DNA of 61,449 bases from Paenibacillus doosanensis (GTDB taxonomy: Bacteria > Bacillota > Bacilli > Paenibacillales > NBRC-103111): the NCBI RefSeq assembly GCF_025060755.1, contig NZ_JANYUY010000049.1, positions 1 to 61,449 on the forward strand. Reading direction: 5' to 3'. The position numbers and the translations under genes are program-made. Positions 42,130 through 51,009 of this stretch are shown piece by piece; the stretch's first letter is position 1, and each line of letters begins with the position of its first letter. The notes under the pieces are model-generated. The model saw only the letters and a list, made by a program, of their open reading frames with translations, was not told where the DNA came from and made no database searches.

Positions 42130-42459
42130 TTGGAAGACGGTAGTCGCGGCGAAAACATCAAAAAGATGCTTGAACTTTGCGGTTCAGACTATGAGAGCAT
42201 ACATGATTTGCCGATTCAAAGGGTGGAGATCGCTATGGAGACATTGGCCAATCGGTATGCGCTTACGAAGCGGGAATCGGAAATGGTGACGCTGATCGCC
42301 GCATTCGGATTTTCCAATCGGGAAATTGCCGAACATTGCACGATAAGCGAAAAAACGGTCAAAATTCATCTTGCTAACGCCATGAACAAAATGGGCATTA
42401 AATCCATGCGAAAACTTTTGTCTCTGCTGTTTCGATACGTGCTGGACGCGTCGCTGTAG
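42130..42459 (+). CDS. orphan LuxR-type HTH regulator (no receiver domain)
   Basis: 109 residues from TTG at 42130 with GGAGGG eight bases upstream. The N-terminal ~45 residues are not a receiver domain. The HTH runs YALTKRESEMVTLIAAFGFS, NREIAEHCTISEKTVKIHL and NAMNKMGIKSMRKLL. It follows the 31-residue membrane peptide by 13 bp. A membrane peptide that tethers or senses for a soluble HTH partner is one possibility; no target is known. Confidence 0.8.
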   Translation: MEDGSRGENIKKMLELCGSDYESIHDLPIQRVEIAMETLANRYALTKRESEMVTLIAAFGFSNREIAEHCTISEKTVKIHLANAMNKMGIKSMRKLLSLLFRYVLDASL

Positions 42460-42499
42460 CCCTGCGTCGGCTTATCCATTAAAAGACCTTAGCGTTAAA

Positions 42500-42715
42500 C
42501 TACAGCATCCCGGCGACAATACCTCCGCACCCGGCCAGAAAACACATAACGCCTCCGAAACGAACCGACCAAATGTACAGGTCCGAAGGCTCCGCGCCAT
42601 CCTCCGATTTCCAGCTCTCCACCGCATTCCACACCCATACAGGCTTCCACAGCATCACCAGACTGCAAAGCACAAGCAATATCGACAGTACGGTCATTCC
42701 TCGTCGTTCCCCCAT
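42500..42715 (-). CDS. small membrane protein (DUF6199-like)
   Basis: 71 residues: a helix (MTVLSILLVLCSLVMLWKPV), a soluble segment WNAVESWKSEDGAEPSDLYIW with the WKSE...EPS pattern of the DUF6199 family, and a second helix (GGVMCFLAGCGGIVAGML). It may start at the second ATG (42697). Function unknown. Confidence 0.7.
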   Translation of the reverse strand: MGERRGMTVLSILLVLCSLVMLWKPVWVWNAVESWKSEDGAEPSDLYIWSVRFGGVMCFLAGCGGIVAGML

Positions 42716-42773
42716 TCGCTTTACTCTTTAGAAATCCCGCATAAAATGCGGCGGCGTACGGAATCCGCGCCGG

Positions 42774-43376
42774 TTAGAAAAGATCGTCGGCTATATGCCC
42801 TTCCCTCACGTAATGGATTAACGCCTCCGCTTCACGGTACACCTTCTTCTCTTCTCCCGGACACAGCCACCAGTTATAAGACTGCCCGCAGGAGCGGTCA
42901 TCCGGGCATAACGCATAGTCGATCCAACCCGGCATGTAGGTGCGCAGCGTCAAGAGACATCTTCTCATATGCCACGGGGCGCTGACGACAAGCAGCCGGC
43001 CGATTCGGTTCAAACCGAGTTTTCGATCCAAGACCAGCATGGAGGCAAGCACATTTTCCTTCGTATGGTTGGACTCCATCTCTACCAAAATCGCCTCTGC
43101 CGGAACGCCCCACTGCATCGCCTGTTCCCGCATGATCAGAGACTCCGGCACGCTCCGCTGCCCCCACCGGGTCCCCCCGGAAAAAAGAATTAACGAAGCC
43201 TTGCCCGCATGGTACAGCTGCACTGCTTTTTTGACCCGTTCCTCGGCCAGGCTGCCGCCGCTGCCGAATACAAAGATGCACTCCCCGCGCTCTTCCTTTA
43301 GCGGGCTATCCGCAAATAACAGCCGGGTCAGGTCGTCTCTTGACAATCGGTCCGCGTGAAGTTCGGAAATCAGCAT
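42774..43376 (-). CDS. YdcF family (DUF218) protein
   Basis: 200 residues of the YdcF/SanA-type fold: CIFVFGSGGSLAEERVKKAVQLYHAG, LILFSGGTRWGQRSVPES, ESNHTKENVLASMLVLD and LLVVSAPWHMRRCLLTLR. Relatives bind nucleotides (S-adenosylmethionine in one case) and affect envelope integrity. It lacks the N-terminal membrane anchor that many relatives have. The start has GGGG upstream at suitable spacing. Confidence 0.82.
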   Translation of the reverse strand: MLISELHADRLSRDDLTRLLFADSPLKEERGECIFVFGSGGSLAEERVKKAVQLYHAGKASLILFSGGTRWGQRSVPESLIMREQAMQWGVPAEAILVEMESNHTKENVLASMLVLDRKLGLNRIGRLLVVSAPWHMRRCLLTLRTYMPGWIDYALCPDDRSCGQSYNWWLCPGEEKKVYREAEALIHYVREGHIADDLF

Positions 43377-43602
43377 AAGAGATCAACCCCTTTCATAAGA
43401 CCCACCGCTTTCTACTAATCTTCTATCGATTGTACCATATACTATGACGAAAAGGATCGTTTCGTGTCTCTATCATTCCAGCGCTGCTGCGGAAAAAGAG
43501 CGGACTGCCGGCGAATCGTCCGAAGCAAGAAACCTTTTGATGAGATACGGCGTCTAACTATCATCACGATCCATTTACTGGTAATAAGGAGGCTGTCAGA
43601 CC

Positions 43603-44607
43603 ATGAAATTCCGAACTAACCGGCATGCCCGCCGATTCATCCGCTTCATGTTCGCCGTATTGCTGTGCGCTTCGCCGCTTCTCGTCCCGGCCGGACCGCC
43701 CGCAGAAGCGATAGCTCTGCCTGCGCTGGCCCATAAGTTCAGCCCCCCTGAGCTGCCGCCGGTCATCACCTTATTGGAGGACACCCCGCTCTACCCGGAG
43801 CCGGACGATAGCGATGAGCCCTGGGCCGTGCTCTCGCCGCAGGACGTCCAAACGGTCGAAGCGGAACAAGAATGGTACCTCGCCCCGCCGCCGGGCGAGC
43901 AAGGCAAACGCTGGATTCGCATCTCGACCACCTGGCTCGGCGACATGTGGATGCATATCGATTACGACCGAATCGGCCGGATCGTCCCGGCGGATACGAA
44001 TATCGCGCTGATTTGGTCCGCGGCCTTATATACGGAGCCGGTGCAATCCGCGCAAACCGATGTCGTGCTGGCTCCGCAGACCGTCCACTGCAATGCGATG
44101 TTCCAAACGCCCGGAGGCAGCAATGCGTACCGGATCGAGACATCCTGGCTGGGCGACATGTGGCTTGTAAGACCTAACCGCATTTTGCTGGATATGGAAA
44201 TCATCGGCCGGGACATGGTTTTGCCGACGGAGACATTGCGTATGGAGGATTCCGATACCGCGCATCGCCTGCAGCGGCCTTCGGAGGCCGTCATGATCCC
44301 GCCGCAGACGGTATACGCTTTGGAGAAGACCGTTAACGGGGAGTATCATGTCCGCGACGCCGAAGGCGCCGAATTTTGGATCGATCTCCGCTATGCGCAG
44401 CCGGCTTCGGCCAAGCCGAGCAGCGACACGATTCAGTTAAGCAAGGACACGCTGATCCATTTGTTCCCGGCGATGGACCATCCGATCTTCGGCTCCCTTT
44501 CTCCGCAAAAGATCGAAGCCTTTCAGCAGTGGGACGATGAGCAGGGTCAGCGCTGGTACCGCATCCACAGCTGGAACGGCGATCTTTGGATTCTTCCGGA
44601 TCACTGA
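43603..44607 (+). CDS. secreted protein with four SH3-like repeats
   Basis: 334 residues with a Sec signal peptide (RFIRFMFAVLLCASPLLVPAG). Four related segments of about 65-80 residues follow, each ending in a W/F-rich phrase: RWIRISTTWLGDMWMHI, YRIETSWLGDMWLVRP, YHVRDAEGAEFWIDL and RWYRIHSWNGDLWILP. This is the pattern of bacterial SH3-like modules that bind cell-wall components. There is no sortase signal, SLH domain or catalytic domain. It is followed by a strong bidirectional terminator. The function is inferred as wall-associated. Confidence 0.65.
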   Translation: MKFRTNRHARRFIRFMFAVLLCASPLLVPAGPPAEAIALPALAHKFSPPELPPVITLLEDTPLYPEPDDSDEPWAVLSPQDVQTVEAEQEWYLAPPPGEQGKRWIRISTTWLGDMWMHIDYDRIGRIVPADTNIALIWSAALYTEPVQSAQTDVVLAPQTVHCNAMFQTPGGSNAYRIETSWLGDMWLVRPNRILLDMEIIGRDMVLPTETLRMEDSDTAHRLQRPSEAVMIPPQTVYALEKTVNGEYHVRDAEGAEFWIDLRYAQPASAKPSSDTIQLSKDTLIHLFPAMDHPIFGSLSPQKIEAFQQWDDEQGQRWYRIHSWNGDLWILPDH

Positions 44608-44633
44608 TCGAAATACGCTACCGCGGCAGAAAA

Positions 44634-44678
44634 GAAGCCTCCGGCGCTCGCGCTTCGAAAAGCGGCGCCGGAGGCTTC
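44634..44678. terminator. bidirectional terminator at the end of the cobalamin operon
   Basis: GAAGCCTCCGGCGC and GCGCCGGAGGCTTC form a perfect 14-bp stem between the convergent stops at 44607 and 44684. Confidence 0.85.
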
Positions 44679-44683
44679 GTTCA

Positions 44684-45241
44684 TTACAGCCAGGTCGTTT
44701 TATCGCTATGCGGCGTGCGGGCCGTCGGAGCCGCTACTTCAACCGGATAGCCGATAAACAGCGTGCCGACTACCTTCTTGTTCTCGGGAGAGCCGATGAA
44801 GGCGTGCATCCGCTCGTCATGCACCAAACCGATGCCGCGCGTGCGCCAGACGAAGCCTAGTCCGAGCTCCGTCGCCGCAAGCCACATCGAATGGATCGCG
44901 CAGGCGGTCGCATATTCATTGTCCTTGGACGATGCCGCGTCGCCCGGAATGACGTCGGCGGTGACTACAATCACCAGCGGAGTGGCCGTCAGCACCTTCA
45001 GCGATTCCTGCACCAAGTTCGGCTTGGTCGGGAACCGCTCCTCCAGATAAGACAGGGCTAGCGCTTCGTAGCGCGCTTTGGCTTCGCCGCGAATGACGTA
45101 GAAATGCCACGGCTCGCGCAGCCGGTCGTTGGGAGCCAGCGTGGCGGCGGCGAGCAGAGCGTGGATTTTTTCCTCCTCCACCTCCACAGGCTTCACGTTG
45201 CGCACCGCGCGGCGCTGCTGCAGCACATTCATAATGGACAT
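44684..45241 (-). CDS. nitroreductase family protein
   Basis: A 185-residue FMN-dependent nitroreductase: MNVLQQRRAVRNVKPVEVEEE, LAPNDRLREPWHFYVIRG, a central YATACAIHSMWLAATELGLG and GTLFIGYPVE. The start at 45241 has AAAGGGG upstream; the frame extends to 45289. It is the last gene of the cobalamin operon, six bases from overlapping cbiA. BluB, the dimethylbenzimidazole synthase, belongs to the same superfamily, but this protein looks like the YdjA/YfkO group. A role in keeping corrinoid cobalt or flavins reduced is conceivable; none is shown. Confidence 0.85.
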   Translation of the reverse strand: MSIMNVLQQRRAVRNVKPVEVEEEKIHALLAAATLAPNDRLREPWHFYVIRGEAKARYEALALSYLEERFPTKPNLVQESLKVLTATPLVIVVTADVIPGDAASSKDNEYATACAIHSMWLAATELGLGFVWRTRGIGLVHDERMHAFIGSPENKKVVGTLFIGYPVEVAAPTARTPHSDKTTWL

Positions 45242-45246
45242 ATCGT

Positions 45247-46710
45247 TTATTCCCCTTTCGTTCGGTATTGTACGCATGCTTCGACCCACCGCTCCGCGAG
45301 GAGCGGCTCGGAGGCGAAATGGATATGGGTATATCCGGCAACCAGCGTGCCAGCTTCATTCAGATAGCCTTCCTGTTTGATACCGCGCAAGCCTTTCGTC
45401 TCGTAAGCATGGCGGATAACGGCGTCAGGATGCGGCTGGAACGTCGAATAGTGAAACTCATGGCCCTTCGCCTTGCCCGAAGATCCCAGCAAGAAGTTGG
45501 CTTCCGTACCCGTAATTTCCCTGTAACCGAGCGCAGCGAGCTTCTTCTGCATCTTGACCGCGCCGGGAATGAGACCGGCCATCGGATATCTCGTCCCGTC
45601 CGTCGTCTCGATCGCTTCGGTCAAATACATGAAGCCGCCGCATTCGGCGAGCGTCGGCAAGCCGCGCTCGATCGCTTCGCGGATCGACTGCCGGACCGCT
45701 TCCCGGGCCGACAGAACGTCGGCGAACTCTTCGGGGAAGCCGCCGCCGAGATACAGCCCGTGAACACCCGCAGGCAGCGATTCTCCGGCCAGCGGCGAGA
45801 AGAAGACGCAGTCCGCGCCGTACGCATGGAGAAGCTCGAAATTCTCCTGATAATAGAAATTGAACGCAGCGTCCTTCGCCACCGCGATGCGAACTCTCGG
45901 CCGAGGCGCATCCTCACGCGGGAGGAAGACGGACGGGGCGGCCGCAGGCTTCTTGGGTTCGGGTTCGGGTTCGGATTCGGCTTCCGGCGATGCGGCCAGC
46001 TCCCAAATCTTCTCCACGTCCACCGTAGCGGCAACCAGCTCGGCCAGCTTGTCGAAGAACGGACGGAGCTCGCCCCGTTCGATCGAAGGCACCAAGCCGA
46101 GATGACGCTCCGGCATCTCGATCCGATCCTCCCGTTTCATATAGCCGACAACGGGAATGCCGCATTCCTGCTCGATCGCCTCGCGGACGAGCTTGTAATG
46201 GCCGTCGCTGCCGACCTTGTTGGCGATGACGCCGACGATGTTGACCGCAGGCTCCAGCATCTGGAACCCGCGGACGATCGCGGCGGCGCTGCGCGCCATG
46301 CTCTGGCAGTTCACGACCAGAAGCACCGGCGCTTCGAGGAGCATGCTGATCTCCGCGGTGCTGCCTTCGTTCGTTTTCGGATTTTTGCCGTCATAGAAGC
46401 CCATGACGCCTTCGATGACGGAGATGTCGGCATCGCCGCTCGCCCGGTTATAGATGTCCTTCACCGTATCGTGAGACAGCATGTAGCTGTCGAGGTTGCG
46501 AGAGATACGGCCGGTGACGGCCGTATGATAAGTCGGGTCGATATAATCCGGCCCGCATTTGAAGCCCTGCACCTCGCGGCCGAGCCGCTTAAGCGCAGCC
46601 ATCAGGCCGATCGTCATCGTCGTCTTGCCGACGCCGCTGCCGGTGCCGGCAATGACGATTTTGCGAGCGCCGTGCGCGACGCCTGCGCCGGAATTAACGC
46701 TGTAGGACAT
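45247..46710 (-). CDS. cbiA: cobyrinate a,c-diamide synthase
   Basis: 487 residues. It amidates the a and c side chains of cobyrinate using glutamine and ATP. The P-loop is GTGSGVGKTTMTIGL, followed by GFKCGPDYIDPTYH. The C-terminal class I-like glutaminase domain begins near residue 265 and contains LGGGFPEEFADVL and the Cys of LAECGGFMYLT. A linker rich in Glu/Pro (EAESEPEPEPKKPAAAP) separates the two domains. It overlaps cbiG by 17 bp, in the cobalamin operon. Confidence 0.95.
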   Translation of the reverse strand: MSYSVNSGAGVAHGARKIVIAGTGSGVGKTTMTIGLMAALKRLGREVQGFKCGPDYIDPTYHTAVTGRISRNLDSYMLSHDTVKDIYNRASGDADISVIEGVMGFYDGKNPKTNEGSTAEISMLLEAPVLLVVNCQSMARSAAAIVRGFQMLEPAVNIVGVIANKVGSDGHYKLVREAIEQECGIPVVGYMKREDRIEMPERHLGLVPSIERGELRPFFDKLAELVAATVDVEKIWELAASPEAESEPEPEPKKPAAAPSVFLPREDAPRPRVRIAVAKDAAFNFYYQENFELLHAYGADCVFFSPLAGESLPAGVHGLYLGGGFPEEFADVLSAREAVRQSIREAIERGLPTLAECGGFMYLTEAIETTDGTRYPMAGLIPGAVKMQKKLAALGYREITGTEANFLLGSSGKAKGHEFHYSTFQPHPDAVIRHAYETKGLRGIKQEGYLNEAGTLVAGYTHIHFASEPLLAERWVEACVQYRTKGE

Positions 46711-47854
46711 TGGCTTCCGCCCGCCCTTCCTGCGCGAATGAAGCGACGCCGACGGAAATCGTCACGTTGCCGGACTTTTTCTTCACGAGCGCGAGCTTCT
46801 CGGCGCCCGTATGCAGCTTGGCCGCCGGTTCGCTGACGCCGTAGGCGCCGGTGAATTTGTACACGGTGTCCGAAGGGTCCTCGATAGCCACCGAGTTCAA
46901 CTGCTCGGGCGTATAGGTGACGAACGCCCAGCCATGCTTTTGCACGACGGCGAGCAGCCCCTCCTCGTCCTTCTTCAAATCGATGGTGCACACGGCCTTG
47001 ACGCTGCGCACCGAAAACTTCAGCTCGGCAAGCGTCTCCGTTATAACCGCCTCGATCTCCTCGGCGGACGTGCCGCGGTTGCAGCCGATGCCGAGCGTAA
47101 TGACCTTCGGCCGGTACAGCACGCCGTTGTCCAGAATCGCCTGCTCCTCCGGCTCCAGCAGGCGATGAGTGACAACCAGCGCGGCCTGAGGTCCGGCCGC
47201 CAGCGCTTCGCGCACCGCAACGTACGTGCGGATATTCGGCGGCAGCGGCGTGTCGTACAGCCACCAGCCGGATTCGCCCGACTCCTGAACGACCGCGACC
47301 CGCTCCTCGTTGACGACCGAAGCGCTGACCGGCGTCAGCTTATCCGCCGACTCCCACTCCCAGCCGAACCGGCGGCCGAACAGATCGACCGCGATGGTGC
47401 CCTGCACGTCGGAGGCCGTCGTAATGATGGGTCTGGCCCCCATCGCCGCCGCCACCTCGCGGGTCAGCTCGTTCGCGCCGCCCAAATGGCCGGAAAGCAC
47501 GCTGATGACGTTCTCCCCTTTATCGTCGGTGACGACGATGCCGGGGTCTTTCTTCTTATCCTGCAGCAGCGGTGCGATCATCCGAATGACCGCGCCCAGC
47601 GAAATGATAATAATAAGGCCTTTATACGCGGGAAACAAAGCGGGAAACAACAGCCGGACGCTGCCCTCGAACAATTGAATGCCGCGCGCTTCCTCGTCGC
47701 CGCGCTCGAACTTCGACATATAATACAGATCGGCATGGCTGAAGCTGCCATGCAGCTTGCGCGCCATCTCGACGCCGTGCTTCGTAATGGCGACGATCGC
47801 ATAATCGCCGCGCTGCGCGATCGCAGGAATCTCCCCTTCTTGCAGAACGATCAT
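46694..47854 (-). CDS. cbiG: cobalt-precorrin-5A hydrolase
   Basis: 386 residues. It opens the ring-A delta-lactone of cobalt-precorrin-5A, releasing acetaldehyde, a step specific to the oxygen-independent pathway. Three parts are visible: an N-terminal domain (YAIVAITKHGVEMARKLHG), a middle region with VISVLSGHLGGANELTREVA, and the C-terminal CbiG domain with GIGCNRGTSAEEIEAVI. It is coupled to cbiF by ATGA (47854-47851). Confidence 0.95.
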   Translation of the reverse strand: MIVLQEGEIPAIAQRGDYAIVAITKHGVEMARKLHGSFSHADLYYMSKFERGDEEARGIQLFEGSVRLLFPALFPAYKGLIIIISLGAVIRMIAPLLQDKKKDPGIVVTDDKGENVISVLSGHLGGANELTREVAAAMGARPIITTASDVQGTIAVDLFGRRFGWEWESADKLTPVSASVVNEERVAVVQESGESGWWLYDTPLPPNIRTYVAVREALAAGPQAALVVTHRLLEPEEQAILDNGVLYRPKVITLGIGCNRGTSAEEIEAVITETLAELKFSVRSVKAVCTIDLKKDEEGLLAVVQKHGWAFVTYTPEQLNSVAIEDPSDTVYKFTGAYGVSEPAAKLHTGAEKLALVKKKSGNVTISVGVASFAQEGRAEANVLQR

Positions 47855-48627
47855 GCTTTCACCCCTTTGCGGAAGCGGTGGGTGAACTCCTTGTCGTACA
47901 GCTTCGAGCGGTATTCGTCATTCTCGTGAATATTCGGGTCCAGCGCCCATCCGGCCAAAATCATCGCATGAGAGCGAATTCCGTTTTTGTGCATATCCTG
48001 ATCGAGATTCCCGAGCGTCGTGCGCACGATAATCTGATCGGGCCAAGTCGCCCGCTGCACGACGGCTACCGGCGTGTCCTCGCTCCAGCCCGCCTCGGTC
48101 AGCTCCTTGACCACCTTCTTCGTCAGCGTCGCGCTCAGAAACAAGGCGATCGTGCAGTGATGCGCCGCCAAATCCTTCAGCTTCTCCAGCTCCGGCACCG
48201 GCGTGCGGCCTTCGGCGCGCGTCAGGATCAGCGTCTGGGTCAGCTCCGGTATCGTCAGCTCCGCGCCGAGAGCGGCCGCGGATGCGAACACCGAGCTGAC
48301 GCCGGGGATGACCTCGTAGCCGACGCCTTCCTTCTTCAGCAGCGCCACCTGCTCCATGATCGCGCCGAACACCGCCGGATCGCCGGTATGCACACGCGCC
48401 ACAAGCTTGCCCTGCTTCACCCGGTCAACCATGACGGCGACCATCTCCTCCAGATCCATGCCGGCGCTCTTCAGCACCTCGGCCTCCGGCTTCGCCCTGG
48501 CGATCAATTCCTCATTGACCAGCGAATCGGTGTACAGGACGACGTCCGCCTCCTGTAAAATGCGCAGTCCTTTGACCGTAATGAGATCGGGATCGCCCGG
48601 ACCTGCTCCGATAATATAAATTTTCAC
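47851..48627 (-). CDS. cbiF: cobalt-precorrin-4 C11-methyltransferase
   Basis: 258 residues of the tetrapyrrole methylase fold, with IIGAGPGDPDLITVKGLRIL at the N-terminus, VRVHTGDPAVFGAIMEQ-type substrate loop (LVARVHTGDPAVFGAI) and GVSSVFASAAALGAELT. It transfers a methyl group from S-adenosylmethionine to C11. The GTG start shares a base with the cbiL stop (TAGTG). Confidence 0.93.
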   Translation of the reverse strand: MKIYIIGAGPGDPDLITVKGLRILQEADVVLYTDSLVNEELIARAKPEAEVLKSAGMDLEEMVAVMVDRVKQGKLVARVHTGDPAVFGAIMEQVALLKKEGVGYEVIPGVSSVFASAAALGAELTIPELTQTLILTRAEGRTPVPELEKLKDLAAHHCTIALFLSATLTKKVVKELTEAGWSEDTPVAVVQRATWPDQIIVRTTLGNLDQDMHKNGIRSHAMILAGWALDPNIHENDEYRSKLYDKEFTHRFRKGVKA

Positions 48628-49343
48628 TATTTTTTCACCACCATTAATGTCAAGTATTCAAGCCCTTTGCCCTGCAGCTCGACAATGTTCGTCCAAATCA
48701 TTTCCTCGGAGGAGGTCACCTTCGTAAGCACGGCCGCTTTGTCCGTTAGCCCCAGATCGCGCAGCACATGAATCATCAGATCGATGACCTTCGCGACTTT
48801 GATGAATACGACGCAGTCATGGTTTTCGATAGCGGTGCGCATCTTGTCGTAATCGTCCGTCGCTGGCACAATGGCGATCTGCTCGTCGCCGTCGGCAAGC
48901 GGAATGCCAAGCCGGGACGCCGAAGCATTGACCGATGAAATTCCGGGGATCGAACGAATCTCGACCTCCGGATGGCGCTCCTTCATGAGGCGCATCAAAT
49001 GAATGAACGTGCTGTATATCATCGGATCGCCCTCCGTGACGAACGCCACGTCCTTGCCCTGCTCCAGATGCTCCCATACGGCGCTTACCGTGCGGCTCCA
49101 CTGCATCTCCAGCGCCTCGCGGTCCCGCGTCATCGGGAAGGTCAGTCCGATCATCGTCTTCTCCTCGGTGTTCACATACAGCTCGGTGATGGTGAGCGCA
49201 TAGCTTTTGGCTCCCATTTTTTTGCGCGGATATGCAATAACCGGCGATTCCTTCAAAATCCGAAACGCCTTGACCGTAATCAGCTCCGGATCTCCCGGGC
49301 CTACGCCAAGGCCGTATAATACGCCTAGCTTACTCACCCGCAT
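48627..49343 (-). CDS. cbiL: cobalt-precorrin-2 C20-methyltransferase
   Basis: 238 residues, a tetrapyrrole methylase with [37 protein letters not shown] and [16 protein letters not shown]. It methylates C20 of cobalt-precorrin-2. Either ATG at 49343 or GTG at 49337 could start it; GAGAGG fits the GTG better. It overlaps the cbiET stop. Confidence 0.93.
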   Translation of the reverse strand: MRVSKLGVLYGLGVGPGDPELITVKAFRILKESPVIAYPRKKMGAKSYALTITELYVNTEEKTMIGLTFPMTRDREALEMQWSRTVSAVWEHLEQGKDVAFVTEGDPMIYSTFIHLMRLMKERHPEVEIRSIPGISSVNASASRLGIPLADGDEQIAIVPATDDYDKMRTAIENHDCVVFIKVAKVIDLMIHVLRDLGLTDKAAVLTKVTSSEEMIWTNIVELQGKGLEYLTLMVVKK

Positions 49344-50586
49344 TCGCCTCTCTTTCCTCCGCCCCGCCGGGCTCCTTATGCTTGGCCGTAATAATATAGA
49401 TCGGGTTCAGCCCCTCGAACCTCGTCAAATCGAGAATCGGCTTGCTGCGCGCGATTTGCGCCAGCGTGATGCTCGTGGCGAAGCCTTCCTCGGCGAACGC
49501 CTTATTCGCTTCATACAAATTTTCGATCGTCGCCGCGTTCAGCACGATCCGCCCGCCCGGCTTCAACCGTGTGCAGCATGCGTGCAGCAGCTCCTTCATC
49601 TCGCCGCCGCTGCCGCCGATGAAGACGGCGTCCGGATCGGGGAACGCTTCGAGCCCCTGCGGAGCTCTGCCTTGAACGGCCGTAATGTCGGTGCGGAAAC
49701 GATGCATATTGTCGATACAATTTTGCAAATCCGCTTCGTTTTTCTCAATCGCATACACTTGTCCGTAACGGGCGATCTTGGCCGCTTCGATGGCGACCGA
49801 TCCGGTGCAGGTGCCGATGTCCCAGACGACGCTGTCTTCCTGCAGCTGCAGCTGCGCCAAGCTCAGCACGCGGATTTCTTTTTTCGTAATCAGCCCTTTA
49901 TCCGGCTTGCGCTGGATGAATCTGTCGTCCTCGATGCCGATCGCATCTCTGGTGCCCGGGCCCTTCCCGCCTGCTGCCGACAAAATCAGCACGTTCAGCG
50001 GCGAAAACTGCTGCTCCGCCAGCTCCGTGAGGTCGTACCAGCCGGTCCGCTCGCCCTCACCGTCCAAATTCTCGGCGACAAACGCGCGATATTCCGTCAT
50101 CCCGAACGATAGCAAATAGCGGGCGATCGCGCCCGGATGATTCGTTTCGTCGGTCAGCAGCGCGACCTTCGGCTTGCCGTCGATGCGCTGCGCCAATCCT
50201 ATGATGCTGCGCCCGTGCACGCTGGTTATGTATGCATCCTGCCAGCTTTGGCCCATCCGCGCGAACGCCACCTGGACGGAGCTCGGGCTCGGGTACACCT
50301 CTACATCCAGCTTCGAGGACAAATATCCTCCGATGCCGTAAAAGAGCGGGTCTCCCGACGCCAGCACGACGACGCTCCGTCCTTGCTCCGCTTCGGCCTT
50401 CAGCTTGGCCGCAAGCTCGGACAGACCGCCTTTAATCACGATTGTACGCCCCATATAATCGGGAAAAAACTGCAGCTGCCGCTCGCCGCCGACCAGCACG
50501 TCGCTTTCGCAGACCCACTTCGCATATTGCGGAAGCAGCCCTTCCTGCCCGTTGTCGCCGATGCCGATCACTTTCGGTTTCATCAC
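49330..50586 (-). CDS. cbiET: cobalt-precorrin-7 C5/C15-methyltransferase-decarboxylase fusion
   Basis: A 418-residue fusion. Residues 1 to about 205 are CbiE ([38 protein letters not shown]). Residues from about 215 are CbiT, a class I methyltransferase and decarboxylase ([52 protein letters not shown]). The fusion corresponds to CobL of the aerobic pathway. GTG 50586 or ATG 50583 is the start, with GGAGGGG upstream. A 423-bp gap separates it from cbiD, the only large gap in the operon. Confidence 0.93.
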   Translation of the reverse strand: MMKPKVIGIGDNGQEGLLPQYAKWVCESDVLVGGERQLQFFPDYMGRTIVIKGGLSELAAKLKAEAEQGRSVVVLASGDPLFYGIGGYLSSKLDVEVYPSPSSVQVAFARMGQSWQDAYITSVHGRSIIGLAQRIDGKPKVALLTDETNHPGAIARYLLSFGMTEYRAFVAENLDGEGERTGWYDLTELAEQQFSPLNVLILSAAGGKGPGTRDAIGIEDDRFIQRKPDKGLITKKEIRVLSLAQLQLQEDSVVWDIGTCTGSVAIEAAKIARYGQVYAIEKNEADLQNCIDNMHRFRTDITAVQGRAPQGLEAFPDPDAVFIGGSGGEMKELLHACCTRLKPGGRIVLNAATIENLYEANKAFAEEGFATSITLAQIARSKPILDLTRFEGLNPIYIITAKHKEPGGAEEREANAGE

Positions 50587-50840
50587 TTCAGTTCCCCTCC
50601 TTGTTTCGCCGCACTTCTAAAAACGTGTCCGACGGATTGAAATTCACGAATAATTATCCAAAATCGCCCCTTCCATGCAGCCGCCGGAACCGAGCTTCGA
50701 ATCGTTTCTAGATTTTAATGGACATGGGGGAGCTTAATTCGTCGCAAACAGATGCTTTTTAAACGTAACGGTCACCATGGCGCTTACATAGCTCCAATTT
50801 GCATTCTAAGGCGGCTTTGTCAGCAAATAGCTGCATCTGT

Positions 50841-50900
50841 GTCCGTTAGAAATCCAAATGGGCTGATAGCGTCGATATAACGGCCGCTGTGTCCGTTGCG
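50841..50900. repeat. degenerate ~50-bp repeat array, copy 2
   Basis: CTGTGTCCGTTAGAAAT and CTGTGTCCGTTGCGAAT begin 50 bp apart. The unit is the inverse of that at 25541-25720. More degraded units extend back to about 50720 (GGACATGGGGGAGC). Confidence 0.5.
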
Positions 50901-50911
50901 AATTTAGCCGT

Positions 50912-50937
50912 GGCCTGCGGTCGATAGAGGTTTCCAC
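50912..50937. repeat. 26-bp intergenic repeat, copy 2
   Basis: Identical to 15577-15602 (begins GGCCTGCGGTCGATAGAGG). Here it lies directly after the 50-bp-period array. Confidence 0.6.
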
Positions 50938-51009
50938 TCGCTGTTCCAGCTCTCAACCGATTCTTCGGCCTCTTTTTCTCCGTGTTTCAAAAAAAAATCC
51001 CCATCGATC

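Larger units (their letters stand above)
50587..51009. other. intergenic gap inside the cobalamin operon with repeat sequences
   Basis: There is no gene. The gap contains two units of a degenerate repeat with period 50 (GTCCGTTAGA at 50841, GTCCGTTGCG at 50891) and the 26-bp motif shared with 15577-15602. A T9 run follows the cbiD stop without a clear stem. It may be a later insertion into an originally compact operon. Confidence 0.5.

Noticed and set aside
44684-45241. BluB (dimethylbenzimidazole synthase)
   Set aside because: Genomic context is tempting, but the sequence looks like a general nitroreductase and I see no BluB-specific features.
45268-46836. 522-codon plus-strand open frame opposite cbiA/cbiG
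   Set aside because: It is a shadow of GC-rich codon usage in the real minus-strand genes. Its product is rich in Arg, His and Asp and has no motif or ribosome-binding site.
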